This document shows positions 1-7,846 of a DNA stretch of 64,000 nucleotides, one piece after another; the stretch's first letter is position 1; each line of letters starts with the position of its first letter. Source of the stretch: Psychroflexus planctonicus (lineage in GTDB: Bacteria > Bacteroidota > Bacteroidia > Flavobacteriales > Flavobacteriaceae). Position numbers and translations under genes: made by a program. The notes below the pieces were generated by a model. The model was given only the letters and a program-made list of their open reading frames with translations, was not told the origin of the DNA and searched no databases. The stretch is from NCBI RefSeq assembly GCF_014640195.1, contig NZ_BMGM01000005.1:1-64000 (forward strand), read 5' to 3'.

Positions 1-3000
1 GTTGTTTTCCTGATCGCTTTCGTTGGCGTAGAAGACTACTTCGAGTGCGTTATTCGCATTGGTGATTTCTTCGATTTTTTGACTTAAGTCGAAACTCGAT
101 GTTTCATCGGTCGTACTGCCGCTCTCTACATCGTCACATTCCGCTAATAAGGTTGGTGGAGTGATTTCTGGGAGTGGATCAACAATGAGTTCTATCGGTT
201 CGATGTTGTAGCAGTCTAGCGGTGATGTGGGATCGCTTACGCGTACATACACCGTTTGTGGGGATGTTTGGTTTTGGTAAGCGGTCGGGGTGCCGATCAG
301 TCCGCTGTTGTTGTTGGCGGCGTTTTGACTTAAATGATAGCTGATCTCAAAGTCTTCGGTGTTTTGGCCTTCGACAAATAAATCTGCTTCTACTTGGGTT
401 AAATCGAAAAATTGGATGCCCGTTTCGTTGGTGTCGCAGGCGATTATCGGTTCGATTTCTTCTAGTAATGGGGAATTGTATATGAATAAATCTAAGGTGG
501 TGGTTTGGACGCATTGCAAGTCTTCTATTTCTTGGAAAATACGTACATAAAGTGTTTGTTGACTTGGTTCTACGTTGGCATAAGGTGATGCCAATGGGTT
601 TTGGCCCGTTTCTGCATCTGATGCGGTGGGGTGAAAACTCACTTGTACTTCTGGGTCTTCTAAATAGTTGATCTCGTCTACACGACTAGCTAAATCAAAT
701 CCTGAGAAAAATCCATCGTTGTTTTCATCACAGGCTTCTAAAGGAGTGACTTCTAAGTTAACATCGGTGGTTTCTATGGTGTCGATTTGGAAACTGTCAA
801 TGGCAAAACAATCTTCAACACTATTTACATTGTCTATTCGTACCCAAATTTCTTGGGGTGCGCTTTCAAATGCGGTAGGGTCGGTAATGGGATTTACGCC
901 ACCGTTAGCATCCGCAAATTCTTCAAAATAACTGATGCTGTAGTCTGCAGCAGGTTGGTTGGCTCCTAATACCAAGCCGTTTTGCTGGGTTAAATTGAAT
1001 AAACCTTCACCGGATTCACCAATTTGACATTCGTCTATCGTGGGTAAAGGATTGGCGATTTCTACGTTGTATTGAAATATTTCAAAAGTAGCTATATCAT
1101 AACAATCGTCACTTCCAGTGTTTTCAGCACGAAGAAAAATTGTTTGCTGATTGATATTATCAGGTAAAGTATAGTTTTCTGGGTCGTCTATTGGGTTTTC
1201 ATTAGACTCTGCATCAACTTCTGTGATATGATAAGAAACATCGACGATACTTGGATCTTGGACCCCAATTGAAGTAGCATTGTTTTGAGTTAAATCGAAA
1301 ATTTGTGTGGGTGGTGTAAAATCTCCACAGTTTGCTAAATCTTCTACTTGTTCTTCTTCGATTTCAGGTCTTTCAAAGAAAATAAGTTGAAAACTTTCAA
1401 CAACAGCACCACGTCTATCTCCTGTAATATTTTCATTTACTCGAATCCAAATTTCGGCGGTAAAGTTTCCTGGTGGGATATTGTAATCTTCTGGGTTTTC
1501 AATTGGATTTTCAAAGTCAATAGCATCTTGTTCTGATTCAAAGTAATGCGCTTCCATGTTCAAATCTTCTAATGAAGTTGCATCGTCAGGAATAGGCTGA
1601 CCTATACCGTTATGAACTAAATAATCGAATGGGTCGATTTCTAATAAACCGTTTTCTAGTTCACCACCTTCACCACAAAAAGAAATATCTGGATAAGGGA
1701 ATGGTTCATCTGGATTGTCTCCAGGATCTCCATAATCTGCAGCTGGTAAAAATTCAACAACAACAGAATCTTCATCATTACAACCACCATCACCACCGAT
1801 AAACACAGTATAAGTTCCTGATTCAGTTGCATTATAGGATGCATCATTTGCTCCTTCAATTAAATTACCATCTAAAAACCAATCGATTTCAATATCACAG
1901 TTTGAATCTAAAACACCGCCAAAAACGGTTAATTCTTGTTCTTCACCATAAGGTAAAACAAAATCCGTTTCAATAGTAATATCATCACCTAAATCTGCGC
2001 CAATATTAAATGAACCACCTTCAATGAATACAAAAGAATTAAATGCTGTATCATTCCAATCTGCAACCATTAGTTTCATAGTGTAAGTCTCGCAGGGAAT
2101 AACATTAAAGGATGCTGTTAATCTTTTTGTTTCACCATTAATGCTATGATAAGGTGGTTGTAAATTATTAGGGTCACCATCTAAAGGAAATCTCTGAAAA
2201 AACTCTGGATAAAAAAACTGGCCAACACCTGGCCCACAATTAAAATTTGGTTGACCTGGATGAATATTAGATGCCGTTGTAGGGACAGGAACGCTCTCTC
2301 CATCAGGTATAATAGTAGCTACATTTAGGCCGCCTAAATCCACAAGATCTTCGTTAGCTGGATTACCATCAGGCCAGTATGTATTTTCATCATTAATACC
2401 AGGGCCAGAGACTATAAAAGCGAAAGGATCAGCATATGTGCAAGGAAAACTACTAGTATATTCCATTGAAGCAAAGATATAGTCAAAACTTACTTCGCTT
2501 TCAAATGAGCTAAATTCAAACTCGATTACAGTTGCATCATTTACACTGTTGCCGGGATTCCCCCCAACGGTAGCTAAAAGTTGTTCATTAGGTGCACCGC
2601 CTGGTTCAGACCAACTATTTTCAATACCAAAATCTCCAACTACTCCACCTATACCTGCACTACCAATTACCAAGCCTTCCTCAAATGGAAAACTACTACA
2701 GCCTCTTGAAAAATAACCAATACTAGATCCGTTAGGGGAACTGATTGGAGATGTTATATTATTTACATTGGCGCAATCTCCTCCACCTACCATTACATCT
2801 TCAATTAATTCTTGAAGTGTAAATTGGTCGTCTTGAGGGCTAACTGAAAGCTCATTTGTTCCAATTTCAAAACTAAAGAAAACAGGGTCTGATTCACAGA
2901 AAAATTCATCGGTAACAACCAAAGTACCTTGATAGAGGCCTGGTTCGTTAAATGCATTTTCAGGACTTTCTCCAGTAAGGGTAGTTGACCCATTATTAGG

Positions 3001-3624
3001 CTCATCAATTTCCCAAGTAAATGTAAGGTCTTCATTTGGGGTTTCATTAGATGCATTGGCATCTGCATTAAAAATTATTCCTTCATTTTGAGGAAAAGTA
3101 ATTAAGTCTGAACCTGGTTCAGAACAAACATTATCTGCTTCAATACTTAGTATTATAGCTTCTAAATCTTGACAAGGTTCTCTACAATCTATAACCGCTT
3201 CAAAACCTACAGCGGTGAAATTTGGGGGTACAAAACCAGCATCGTAGACAATGGTTATGCATCCCGTTGGATTATCTTCAGTAGCGCTTATATAACCGCC
3301 ATTGGGTAAATTTTCTTCTTCAGTGAACAGCACTGGAGCATCAGTATTATCTCCATCATAAATAACAAACTGATTTGTAAAATTATTATCTGGAATATCA
3401 AACTCAGTAAAATCTATTGTACTTAACAAGCCTTCTTCATCAGGGCAAATTACTAAAGTGTGGTTGTAATTTGATATTTGACCATCATCATTATTCGCAA
3501 TTAGCGTACTTTCACAAGTGTTGATTTGATCATCTTCTTCTAAGTCTTCTAACCAGTTATAGTCTTGACTATAGGTTGTTGCTGAGAAGAGCAATATAAA
3601 TAAGGGTAAAAATTTCTTTAACAT
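1..3624 (-). CDS. Giant secreted repeat protein with choice-of-anchor L domain (5' part; C-terminus outside window)
   Basis: The reading frame is open from an ATG at 3624 down to base 1, giving 1208 codons with no stop, so the 3' end is missing. It begins with a Sec signal peptide (MLKKFLPLFILLFSATTYSQ). A CUB-like segment follows (about residues 35-140), then a PKD-like stretch with a TWEIDEPNNGS motif. Next comes a choice-of-anchor L domain (about 275-520) with typical DPFAFIVSGPG and GGLNVATI motifs. The rest is at least five tandem repeats of about 75-100 residues of the form DLTQ...ISYH...NPI..P..Y...VYVR plus a sixth cut by the window edge. Such proteins are usually T9SS type B cargo with a gliding-motility-associated C-terminal domain; that end is not visible, so the sorting type is inferred. 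The likely role is a cell-surface or secreted adhesin. It is divergent from the Nfu-like gene with 74 bp between them. Confidence 0.85.
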   Translation of the reverse strand, partial: MLKKFLPLFILLFSATTYSQDYNWLEDLEEDDQINTCESTLIANNDDGQISNYNHTLVICPDEEGLLSTIDFTEFDIPDNNFTNQFVIYDGDNTDAPVLFTEEENLPNGGYISATEDNPTGCITIVYDAGFVPPNFTAVGFEAVIDCREPCQDLEAIILSIEADNVCSEPGSDLITFPQNEGIIFNADANASNETPNEDLTFTWEIDEPNNGSTTLTGESPENAFNEPGLYQGTLVVTDEFFCESDPVFFSFEIGTNELSVSPQDDQFTLQELIEDVMVGGGDCANVNNITSPISSPNGSSIGYFSRGCSSFPFEEGLVIGSAGIGGVVGDFGIENSWSEPGGAPNEQLLATVGGNPGNSVNDATVIEFEFSSFESEVSFDYIFASMEYTSSFPCTYADPFAFIVSGPGINDENTYWPDGNPANEDLVDLGGLNVATIIPDGESVPVPTTASNIHPGQPNFNCGPGVGQFFYPEFFQRFPLDGDPNNLQPPYHSINGETKRLTASFNVIPCETYTMKLMVADWNDTAFNSFVFIEGGSFNIGADLGDDITIETDFVLPYGEEQELTVFGGVLDSNCDIEIDWFLDGNLIEGANDASYNATESGTYTVFIGGDGGCNDEDSVVVEFLPAADYGDPGDNPDEPFPYPDISFCGEGGELENGLLEIDPFDYLVHNGIGQPIPDDATSLEDLNMEAHYFESEQDAIDFENPIENPEDYNIPPGNFTAEIWIRVNENITGDRRGAVVESFQLIFFERPEIEEEQVEDLANCGDFTPPTQIFDLTQNNATSIGVQDPSIVDVSYHITEVDAESNENPIDDPENYTLPDNINQQTIFLRAENTGSDDCYDIATFEIFQYNVEIANPLPTIDECQIGESGEGLFNLTQQNGLVLGANQPAADYSISYFEEFADANGGVNPITDPTAFESAPQEIWVRIDNVNSVEDCFAIDSFQIDTIETTDVNLEVTPLEACDENNDGFFSGFDLASRVDEINYLEDPEVQVSFHPTASDAETGQNPLASPYANVEPSQQTLYVRIFQEIEDLQCVQTTTLDLFIYNSPLLEEIEPIIACDTNETGIQFFDLTQVEADLFVEGQNTEDFEISYHLSQNAANNNSGLIGTPTAYQNQTSPQTVYVRVSDPTSPLDCYNIEPIELIVDPLPEITPPTLLAECDDVESGSTTDETSSFDLSQKIEEITNANNALEVVFYANESDQENN

Positions 3625-3698
3625 ATAGTTATCATTTCGTGCGTAAATATATTCAAAGTATTGATTTTCTTTTAGTATTTTCGCAAAAAATTACATAA

Positions 3699-4610
3699 AT
3701 GAAGTCTTATTCTTTTGAAATACAAGCCACAACGAACCCATCAATCCTGAAATTTGTCGCCAACGACTTCTTGGTTAACCACCAAAGTTTTGAGTTTAAA
3801 AACATTGAAGAAGCACAAGCTTCTCCGCTTGCTCAAAAATTGTTTCATTTTCCTTTTGTAAAAACGGTTTATATCACACAAAATTTAGTTGCCATTGAAA
3901 AATATAACATAATTGAATGGGAAGAAGTGCAAAATGATGTACTACATACAATTCAAGATTTTATCAATAATGGGGGAAGTATTGTTCAAGATACTACCAA
4001 AGCTAAAAAAACACCGGTAACCGTTTATGCAGAAAGTACTCCCAATCCTGGCGTTTTAAAATTTGTTGCTAATAAAAAACTGGTCTTACAATCGGTTGAA
4101 TTCAAAAGCATTGAAGACGCAAAAGCTTCACCTTTAGCTCAGAAGTTGTTTCATTTTCCTTTTGTAAAAGAAGTTTTTATGGACAGTAATTACGTTTCGG
4201 TTCAAAAATATGATATTGTTGAATGGGAAGAAGTAACCACAGAAGTTCGAGAGTTTATTAAAAACTTTATTGAATCTGGCGAAACGGTAATAGACCAAAA
4301 ATTAATGAAAGATACTGCTTCAGAAAAAACTGATGCAGATTCAACTAGTGCTTCTTTTGAAGAATTAGACGACATATCCCAACAAATTGTTAGCATTTTA
4401 GATGAATATGTAAAGCCAGCTGTAGCGAGTGATGGCGGCAATATAGTATTTGATTCTTACAATGATGAAACCAAAGAAGTAAAAGTAATTTTACAAGGTG
4501 CTTGCAGTGGTTGCCCATCTTCTACTATGACGCTCAAAAACGGTATTGAAACCATGCTAAAAGACATGTTGCATGGGAAAGTAAATCATGTAGTTGCTAT
4601 TAATGGGTAA
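3699..4610 (+). CDS. NifU/Nfu family Fe-S cluster carrier with duplicated N-terminal domain
   Basis: The 303-residue protein has two Nfu N-terminal domains in tandem (about 1-97 and 105-200). Both contain the identical string ASPLAQKLFHFPFVK, at residues 41-55 and 143-157. A short linker rich in D, S and T leads to a C-terminal NifU domain (about 225-303), whose CxxC is C269-S-G-C272. In known Nfu proteins these two cysteines hold a bridging 4Fe-4S cluster that is passed to apo-enzymes in the cytoplasm. The duplicated N-terminal domain exceeds the single copy of the common Nfu form. It stands alone, divergent from the giant surface protein, and is followed by a long gene-free stretch. The ATG start is well placed. 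Confidence 0.9.
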   Translation: MKSYSFEIQATTNPSILKFVANDFLVNHQSFEFKNIEEAQASPLAQKLFHFPFVKTVYITQNLVAIEKYNIIEWEEVQNDVLHTIQDFINNGGSIVQDTTKAKKTPVTVYAESTPNPGVLKFVANKKLVLQSVEFKSIEDAKASPLAQKLFHFPFVKEVFMDSNYVSVQKYDIVEWEEVTTEVREFIKNFIESGETVIDQKLMKDTASEKTDADSTSASFEELDDISQQIVSILDEYVKPAVASDGGNIVFDSYNDETKEVKVILQGACSGCPSSTMTLKNGIETMLKDMLHGKVNHVVAING

Positions 4611-4902
4611 ATGTTTTTTTTAAGATGCAGCCCATTCAGAGTTACAGATTGCAAATTATCTCTATTTGTGTTGTTCTTGAAATACAAATTGAACCCGTTG
4701 AGCATTTTGACAAAATTCTGTTAATTCGAGTGAATTTCACGATTAAAATGTGTGATTCCGAAGTCTCGGGAGTATCGAGAATATGAATTTTTCAATACGA
4801 ACAGGTTCTTTATACAATTTTTCAAAAAAATCACTAATAGGACGTCTTTACTTAATTTGTGTGTTTTCAGCGACTTTCAAACTGGTTTACTGGTTTTACT
4901 AT

Positions 4903-5096
4903 TAACCTGAGTTCGATTAAAAAAAAAATAAAGTATTGAAAATCAACATACACCCTCCTTAGTCCTCCCTCAAGGGAGGATACTTGTAGTGAAAATATCC
5001 CCTGGAAGGGTTTATAGGGGTGTTATTATGTCGAAATATTATTGTATATAGGTTAAATAATTGAAATACAATGATATATAAGTCGAACTCAGGTTA
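4903..5096. repeat. MITE-like element with 14-bp terminal inverted repeats
   Basis: TAACCTGAGTTCGA at 4903-4916 is matched exactly by its reverse complement TCGAACTCAGGTTA at 5083-5096. The 194-bp interval contains further palindromic parts: CCTCCCTCAAGGGAGG at about 4962-4980, and CCCCTGGAAGGG followed by an ATAGGGGTGTT motif near 5000-5025 that resembles the inverted left-hand ACACCC string. There is no coding capacity. The structure suggests a non-autonomous mobile element or an interspersed palindromic repeat. The parent transposase is not in this window. Confidence 0.5.
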
Positions 5097-5381
5097 TTAA
5101 TGAATAATTTTGATTGAAATTTTTTTCCTGAAGGGAAATGCCAAAAGGCAAAGGGTGTTTTTATATTTTATAGTTTACACCAATCCCTAAACCTTCCCTA
5201 GATGGAAGGGAAGAAGCCAATGCATAATTTAAATGAAAAATTTTATTTTAACTCAAAATGCACAATGGGTAAATTGAATAAATAATTATGCCACGAATGC
5301 ACGAATAATTCTAATCAATAGGTTTTTGGGTTTAACTCATAATCGGTTACGTCAACTAAATTAGTAGAAACCTATCCAAAA

Positions 5382-5440
5382 CTGTCATTCTGAAAAAATT
5401 TTTGTTAATACTGCTGTTTCGAATGCATGCGGAATGACAG
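5382..5440. repeat. Palindromic intergenic repeat (REP-like)
   Basis: CTGTCATTC at 5382-5390 is the exact reverse complement of GAATGACAG at 5432-5440, and the match continues imperfectly inward (TG against CG). Palindromes with ends reading GTCATTC...GAATGAC are common interspersed repeats in Bacteroidota genomes, which is general knowledge rather than something tested here. A transcript of either strand would fold into a long hairpin. Confidence 0.45.
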
Positions 5441-5542
5441 GTTTATTTGGACTTTTCACTTAAAAAATTAGACTAAACGCTCTGCGAAGTCTCTAGACTT
5501 AACAACGACTAAATGTTTTTTAACTTTCAAAAAATCAAGATA

Positions 5543-6331
5543 TTAAACCGTTCCTAAGACGTACAAGTTAGATAATGTTGGTGTTTCGCTTCCTCCAGCA
5601 GGTTCTAAGGTAATTCCAAATGCTTCAGATGTAGGAATATTTTTAATTTCAAAAATTTTGCTATCAGAATTTTCAAAATTTTCAATTACACCAATGCTAG
5701 AAGGCGTGAGCGGATCCATTAATAAAGACCAAGCTTGATACACCATTCCTTCTGGTGGTTCAGGTAAACCTTGTAAATCTAGATAAGCAACTTGTGATTC
5801 TTCATCATAGAAAACTTTTGCATACGCGTTTTCTATTACGTCTTCATTTGCAGGTAAATCAATTACATCTATATTGTTATTTCTTATAAATGCTAAAATT
5901 TCTGCTTGACCTTGCAAGTCGTTTTTAGCTTCGAGTAATCTATTTTCGATCTCTTGTTTTTCTAATGCTGCTTGTTCTAATTCGTTAGTAAGTGTTGATT
6001 TTTGTTGAAACATCCAAAAAATGCCTACTAACAATGCTGCAACTGCTGCCCAAGCTAGTAAGGAACTCCAATTTTGTTTCTTTGAAACCGAAACTACCGT
6101 ATCTTGGTCGCGTAGACCTTGATAAATTTGCACAAAATTTTCAGGTTTAGATCCTGGCGAAACTGCTCTTGATAATTGTAAAGCAACTTTTTCAATTCGC
6201 TCTACTTCTGCTTGTACGCTTGGATATTTGCTCACTGCTGCTGCAATTTCTTGCATTTCATTTTCTGGCAGTACACCATAAACAAATAGTTCCAATTGCC
6301 CAGATTCTATGTATTCGTTTGCATCCTTCAT
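5543..6331 (-). CDS. RskA-like anti-sigma factor
   Basis: This 262-residue membrane protein has a short cytoplasmic N-terminal part (about 1-85) that would bind the sigma factor, one transmembrane segment (about 88-108), a coiled coil (about 110-148) and a C-terminal RskA domain (about 150-262) with GMVYQAWSL and ending in LSNLYVLGTV. Anti-sigma-K factors hold ECF sigma factors at the membrane until proteolysis releases them. The ATG at 6331 overlaps the sigma stop as TGATG. A GTG one codon upstream is also possible, but the overlapping ATG is preferred. No zinc-binding HxxxCxxC motif is seen in the N-terminal domain. Confidence 0.88.
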   Translation of the reverse strand: MKDANEYIESGQLELFVYGVLPENEMQEIAAAVSKYPSVQAEVERIEKVALQLSRAVSPGSKPENFVQIYQGLRDQDTVVSVSKKQNWSSLLAWAAVAALLVGIFWMFQQKSTLTNELEQAALEKQEIENRLLEAKNDLQGQAEILAFIRNNNIDVIDLPANEDVIENAYAKVFYDEESQVAYLDLQGLPEPPEGMVYQAWSLLMDPLTPSSIGVIENFENSDSKIFEIKNIPTSEAFGITLEPAGGSETPTLSNLYVLGTV

Positions 6332-6861
6332 CACGCTTCAATTTCTTCTCTTAACTTTTTTAAACAATTTCTATTTCTAGATTTTACAGTTCCTAAAGGA
6401 ATTTCCAAAGTTTCTGCTGCTTCATTTTGGGTATATCCTTTAAAAAATAATAAATCGATTACCCGTTTACAAATGGGTTTTAATTTATTTACCCATTTAC
6501 CAATACCAATGCTGTCTGTTTTTCCGTCCAGATTTTCATCGTTTTCTAAAAAGAAAGCAAAAGTTTCTACATCTTCATTTTTTTGAGCATTTTTAAATGC
6601 TTTAGAACGTATTTTATCAATTGCTGCGTTTCTAGCAATATTCAAAAGCCAGGTAAAAAACCTTCCTTTGTTACCCGTATATGATTCTGCTTTATCCCAG
6701 ACTTTTAAAAATACGTCTTGCATTACTTCATCGGCAACAGCCACATCTTTTACAATTACATGTATGACGCCAAAAATGTTTTCAGAATACAATTCATATA
6801 TTTTTGCAAAGGCGCGCTCATCTTTTTGTTGTAGCCGTTCTATTAATAAATCGGGTTGCAT
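6331..6861 (-). CDS. ECF-type RNA polymerase sigma factor
   Basis: The 176-residue protein has sigma-70 region 2 at about 15-85 (DEVMQDVFLKVW and FTWLLNIARNAAIDKIRSK) and region 4 at about 122-173, where the helix-turn-helix lies around YTQNEAAETLEIPLGTVKSR (143-162). It would direct RNA polymerase to a small regulon and is paired with the anti-sigma factor gene that overlaps its stop codon. Such pairs normally autoregulate. The leader upstream of its ATG carries a strong terminator-like hairpin (6912-6949). The target genes cannot be read from the sequence. Confidence 0.92.
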   Translation of the reverse strand: MQPDLLIERLQQKDERAFAKIYELYSENIFGVIHVIVKDVAVADEVMQDVFLKVWDKAESYTGNKGRFFTWLLNIARNAAIDKIRSKAFKNAQKNEDVETFAFFLENDENLDGKTDSIGIGKWVNKLKPICKRVIDLLFFKGYTQNEAAETLEIPLGTVKSRNRNCLKKLREEIEA

Positions 6862-6911
6862 GTAATTTTTTTTACTAAACTAATCTTTTTTATTCACTGA
6901 TAAAATTTTTT

Positions 6912-6949
6912 GAAAAAAAATTGCGACACCCCACAACAAGTGTCGCAAT
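6912..6949 (-). terminator. Intrinsic-terminator-like hairpin in the sigma-factor leader
   Basis: ATTGCGACAC at 6920-6929 pairs perfectly with GTGTCGCAAT at 6940-6949. On the minus strand the stem is followed by eight T residues. The only minus-strand gene it could affect is the sigma factor, whose ATG lies about 50 nt downstream, so it may be a leader attenuator or the end of a small RNA. See the alternative pairings at 6932-7011. Confidence 0.55.
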
Positions 6950-7011
6950 CAAAACACAACAACCAAACCATCAAAAACCAAAACATTACATCAAATAACC
7001 TTGTTGTGTTT
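6932..7011 (-). promoter_or_regulatory. Possible attenuator/antiterminator segments in the sigma-factor leader
   Basis: Three segments can pair in competing ways. TTGTTGTGTTT at 7001-7011 can pair with AAACACAACAA at 6952-6962 (11 bp). Its inner part, CTTGTTGTG at 7000-7008, can instead pair with CACAACAAG at 6932-6940, which forms the loop and first stem base of the terminator hairpin. In a minus-strand transcript these would be segments 1, 2 and 3 of a classical attenuator. This is inferred from base pairing only. Confidence 0.35.
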
Positions 7012-7028
7012 GTATTATTTACGTAAAT

Positions 7029-7053
7029 ATTCCAATCATGGTTCAATTGGAAT
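7029..7053. promoter_or_regulatory. Inverted repeat in the divergent promoter region
   Basis: ATTCCAAT (7029-7036) and ATTGGAAT (7046-7053) form a perfect 8-bp inverted repeat with a 9-nt spacer, between the divergent sigma-factor and glycosyltransferase genes. It could be an operator for a dimeric regulator. On the plus strand it is followed by a short T-rich run, so a weak terminator is the alternative. Confidence 0.3.
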
Positions 7054-7095
7054 GTAATTTTTTATAAAATCAGGCGACCATAGTGAACAGAAACT

Positions 7096-7103
7096 TACTT
7101 TTG
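7096..7103 (+). promoter_or_regulatory. Candidate -7 box (TACTTTTG) for the glycosyltransferase operon
   Basis: This matches the Bacteroidota -7 consensus TAnnTTTG exactly and lies 26 bp before the TTG start at 7130, which fits a short leader. No TTTG -33 element at the usual distance is evident. Confidence 0.4.
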
Positions 7104-7129
7104 TAATTCTTGAAAACGATATTTTTACG

Positions 7130-7846
7130 TTGAAAAACCCTACACAAAACTTAGCAAACCAATTGATATACGTTATTATTCCTGCGTTTAATGAAGAAAA
7201 ATCGATTGCTCATGTAATTCGAGCTATTCCTAATTTTGTTGAAGAAATAATTGTAGTAAGCAACCGCTCTACAGACCAAACGGAAAAAGTAGCTCAACAA
7301 GCTGGTGCAACTGTTCTTTCTGAACCCAGAAAAGGCTACGGTTACGCCTGTTTAAAAGGAATGGAATACCTAAAAAACAAAAGCATCAAACCAGAAATAG
7401 TAGTTTTTTTGGATGGCGATTTTAGCGATTATCCAGAAGAAATGCCTAAATTAATTAAACCTATCTTAGAAAATGAAGTTGATATGGTAATTGGTGCTAG
7501 AAATAAAAAACTCCGTGAACCGGGTAGCATGACATTCCCACAAATTTTTGGAAATTGGCTTGCCACTTTTTTAATGAAGTTACTTTACCAAGCCAAATTT
7601 ACTGACTTGGGTCCGTTTCGTGCCATTGCTTACCAAAAATTATTACTATTAGAAATGCAAGACAAAACCTACGGTTGGACGGTAGAAATGCAATTGAAAG
7701 CCATAAAACACGAATTAAAATATACCGAAGTTCCCGTGAAATACCGAAACCGAATTGGTGTGTCTAAAGTTTCTGGAACCCTAAAAGGCGCGTTTATGGC
7801 AGGCGTTAAAATATTAGGTTGGATTTTTAAATATCGAGTAAAATAA
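7130..7846 (+). CDS. Glycosyltransferase family 2, polyprenyl-phosphate hexose synthase-like
   Basis: The 238-residue protein has a GT-A fold of the dolichyl-phosphate glucose/mannose synthase type: IIPAFNEE at about 16-23, the metal-binding FLDGDFSD with DGD at 95-97, and no membrane segments after the catalytic domain. It would move a sugar from a nucleotide donor to polyprenyl phosphate, giving a lipid-linked donor for the GT-C enzyme two genes downstream. The start is a TTG: the frame has no ATG before the catalytic domain, and a -7 box lies just upstream. The usual VDNxSTD nucleotide-binding motif reads VSNRSTD (residues 43-49), so the first Asp is replaced. The stop overlaps the next ATG (TAATG). 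Confidence 0.82.
   Translation: MKNPTQNLANQLIYVIIPAFNEEKSIAHVIRAIPNFVEEIIVVSNRSTDQTEKVAQQAGATVLSEPRKGYGYACLKGMEYLKNKSIKPEIVVFLDGDFSDYPEEMPKLIKPILENEVDMVIGARNKKLREPGSMTFPQIFGNWLATFLMKLLYQAKFTDLGPFRAIAYQKLLLLEMQDKTYGWTVEMQLKAIKHELKYTEVPVKYRNRIGVSKVSGTLKGAFMAGVKILGWIFKYRVK

Larger units (their letters stand above)
4611..5542. other. Gene-free stretch of about 930 bp with several palindromic repeats
   Basis: No frame of convincing length or composition covers this stretch. It holds an element bounded by a perfect 14-bp inverted repeat (4903-5096), G/C-run palindromes related to that element near 5183-5216, a CTGTCATTC/GAATGACAG palindrome (5382-5440), and a short CTCGGGAGTATCGAG-like foldback near 4770-4785. 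Composition is otherwise AT-rich. It looks like a site where small non-autonomous repeats have gathered between two convergent transcription units (the Nfu-like gene and the anti-sigma factor gene). No terminator with a clear T-run is visible directly after either gene. Confidence 0.6.

Noticed and set aside
359-969. Short plus-strand frames inside the giant surface protein gene
   Set aside because: They overlap the continuous minus-strand frame with clear repeat motifs.
4611-5542. Decayed gene or pseudogene in the long gap
   Set aside because: No frame shows recognisable protein similarity; short frames are broken every few dozen codons and the region is explained by palindromic repeats.
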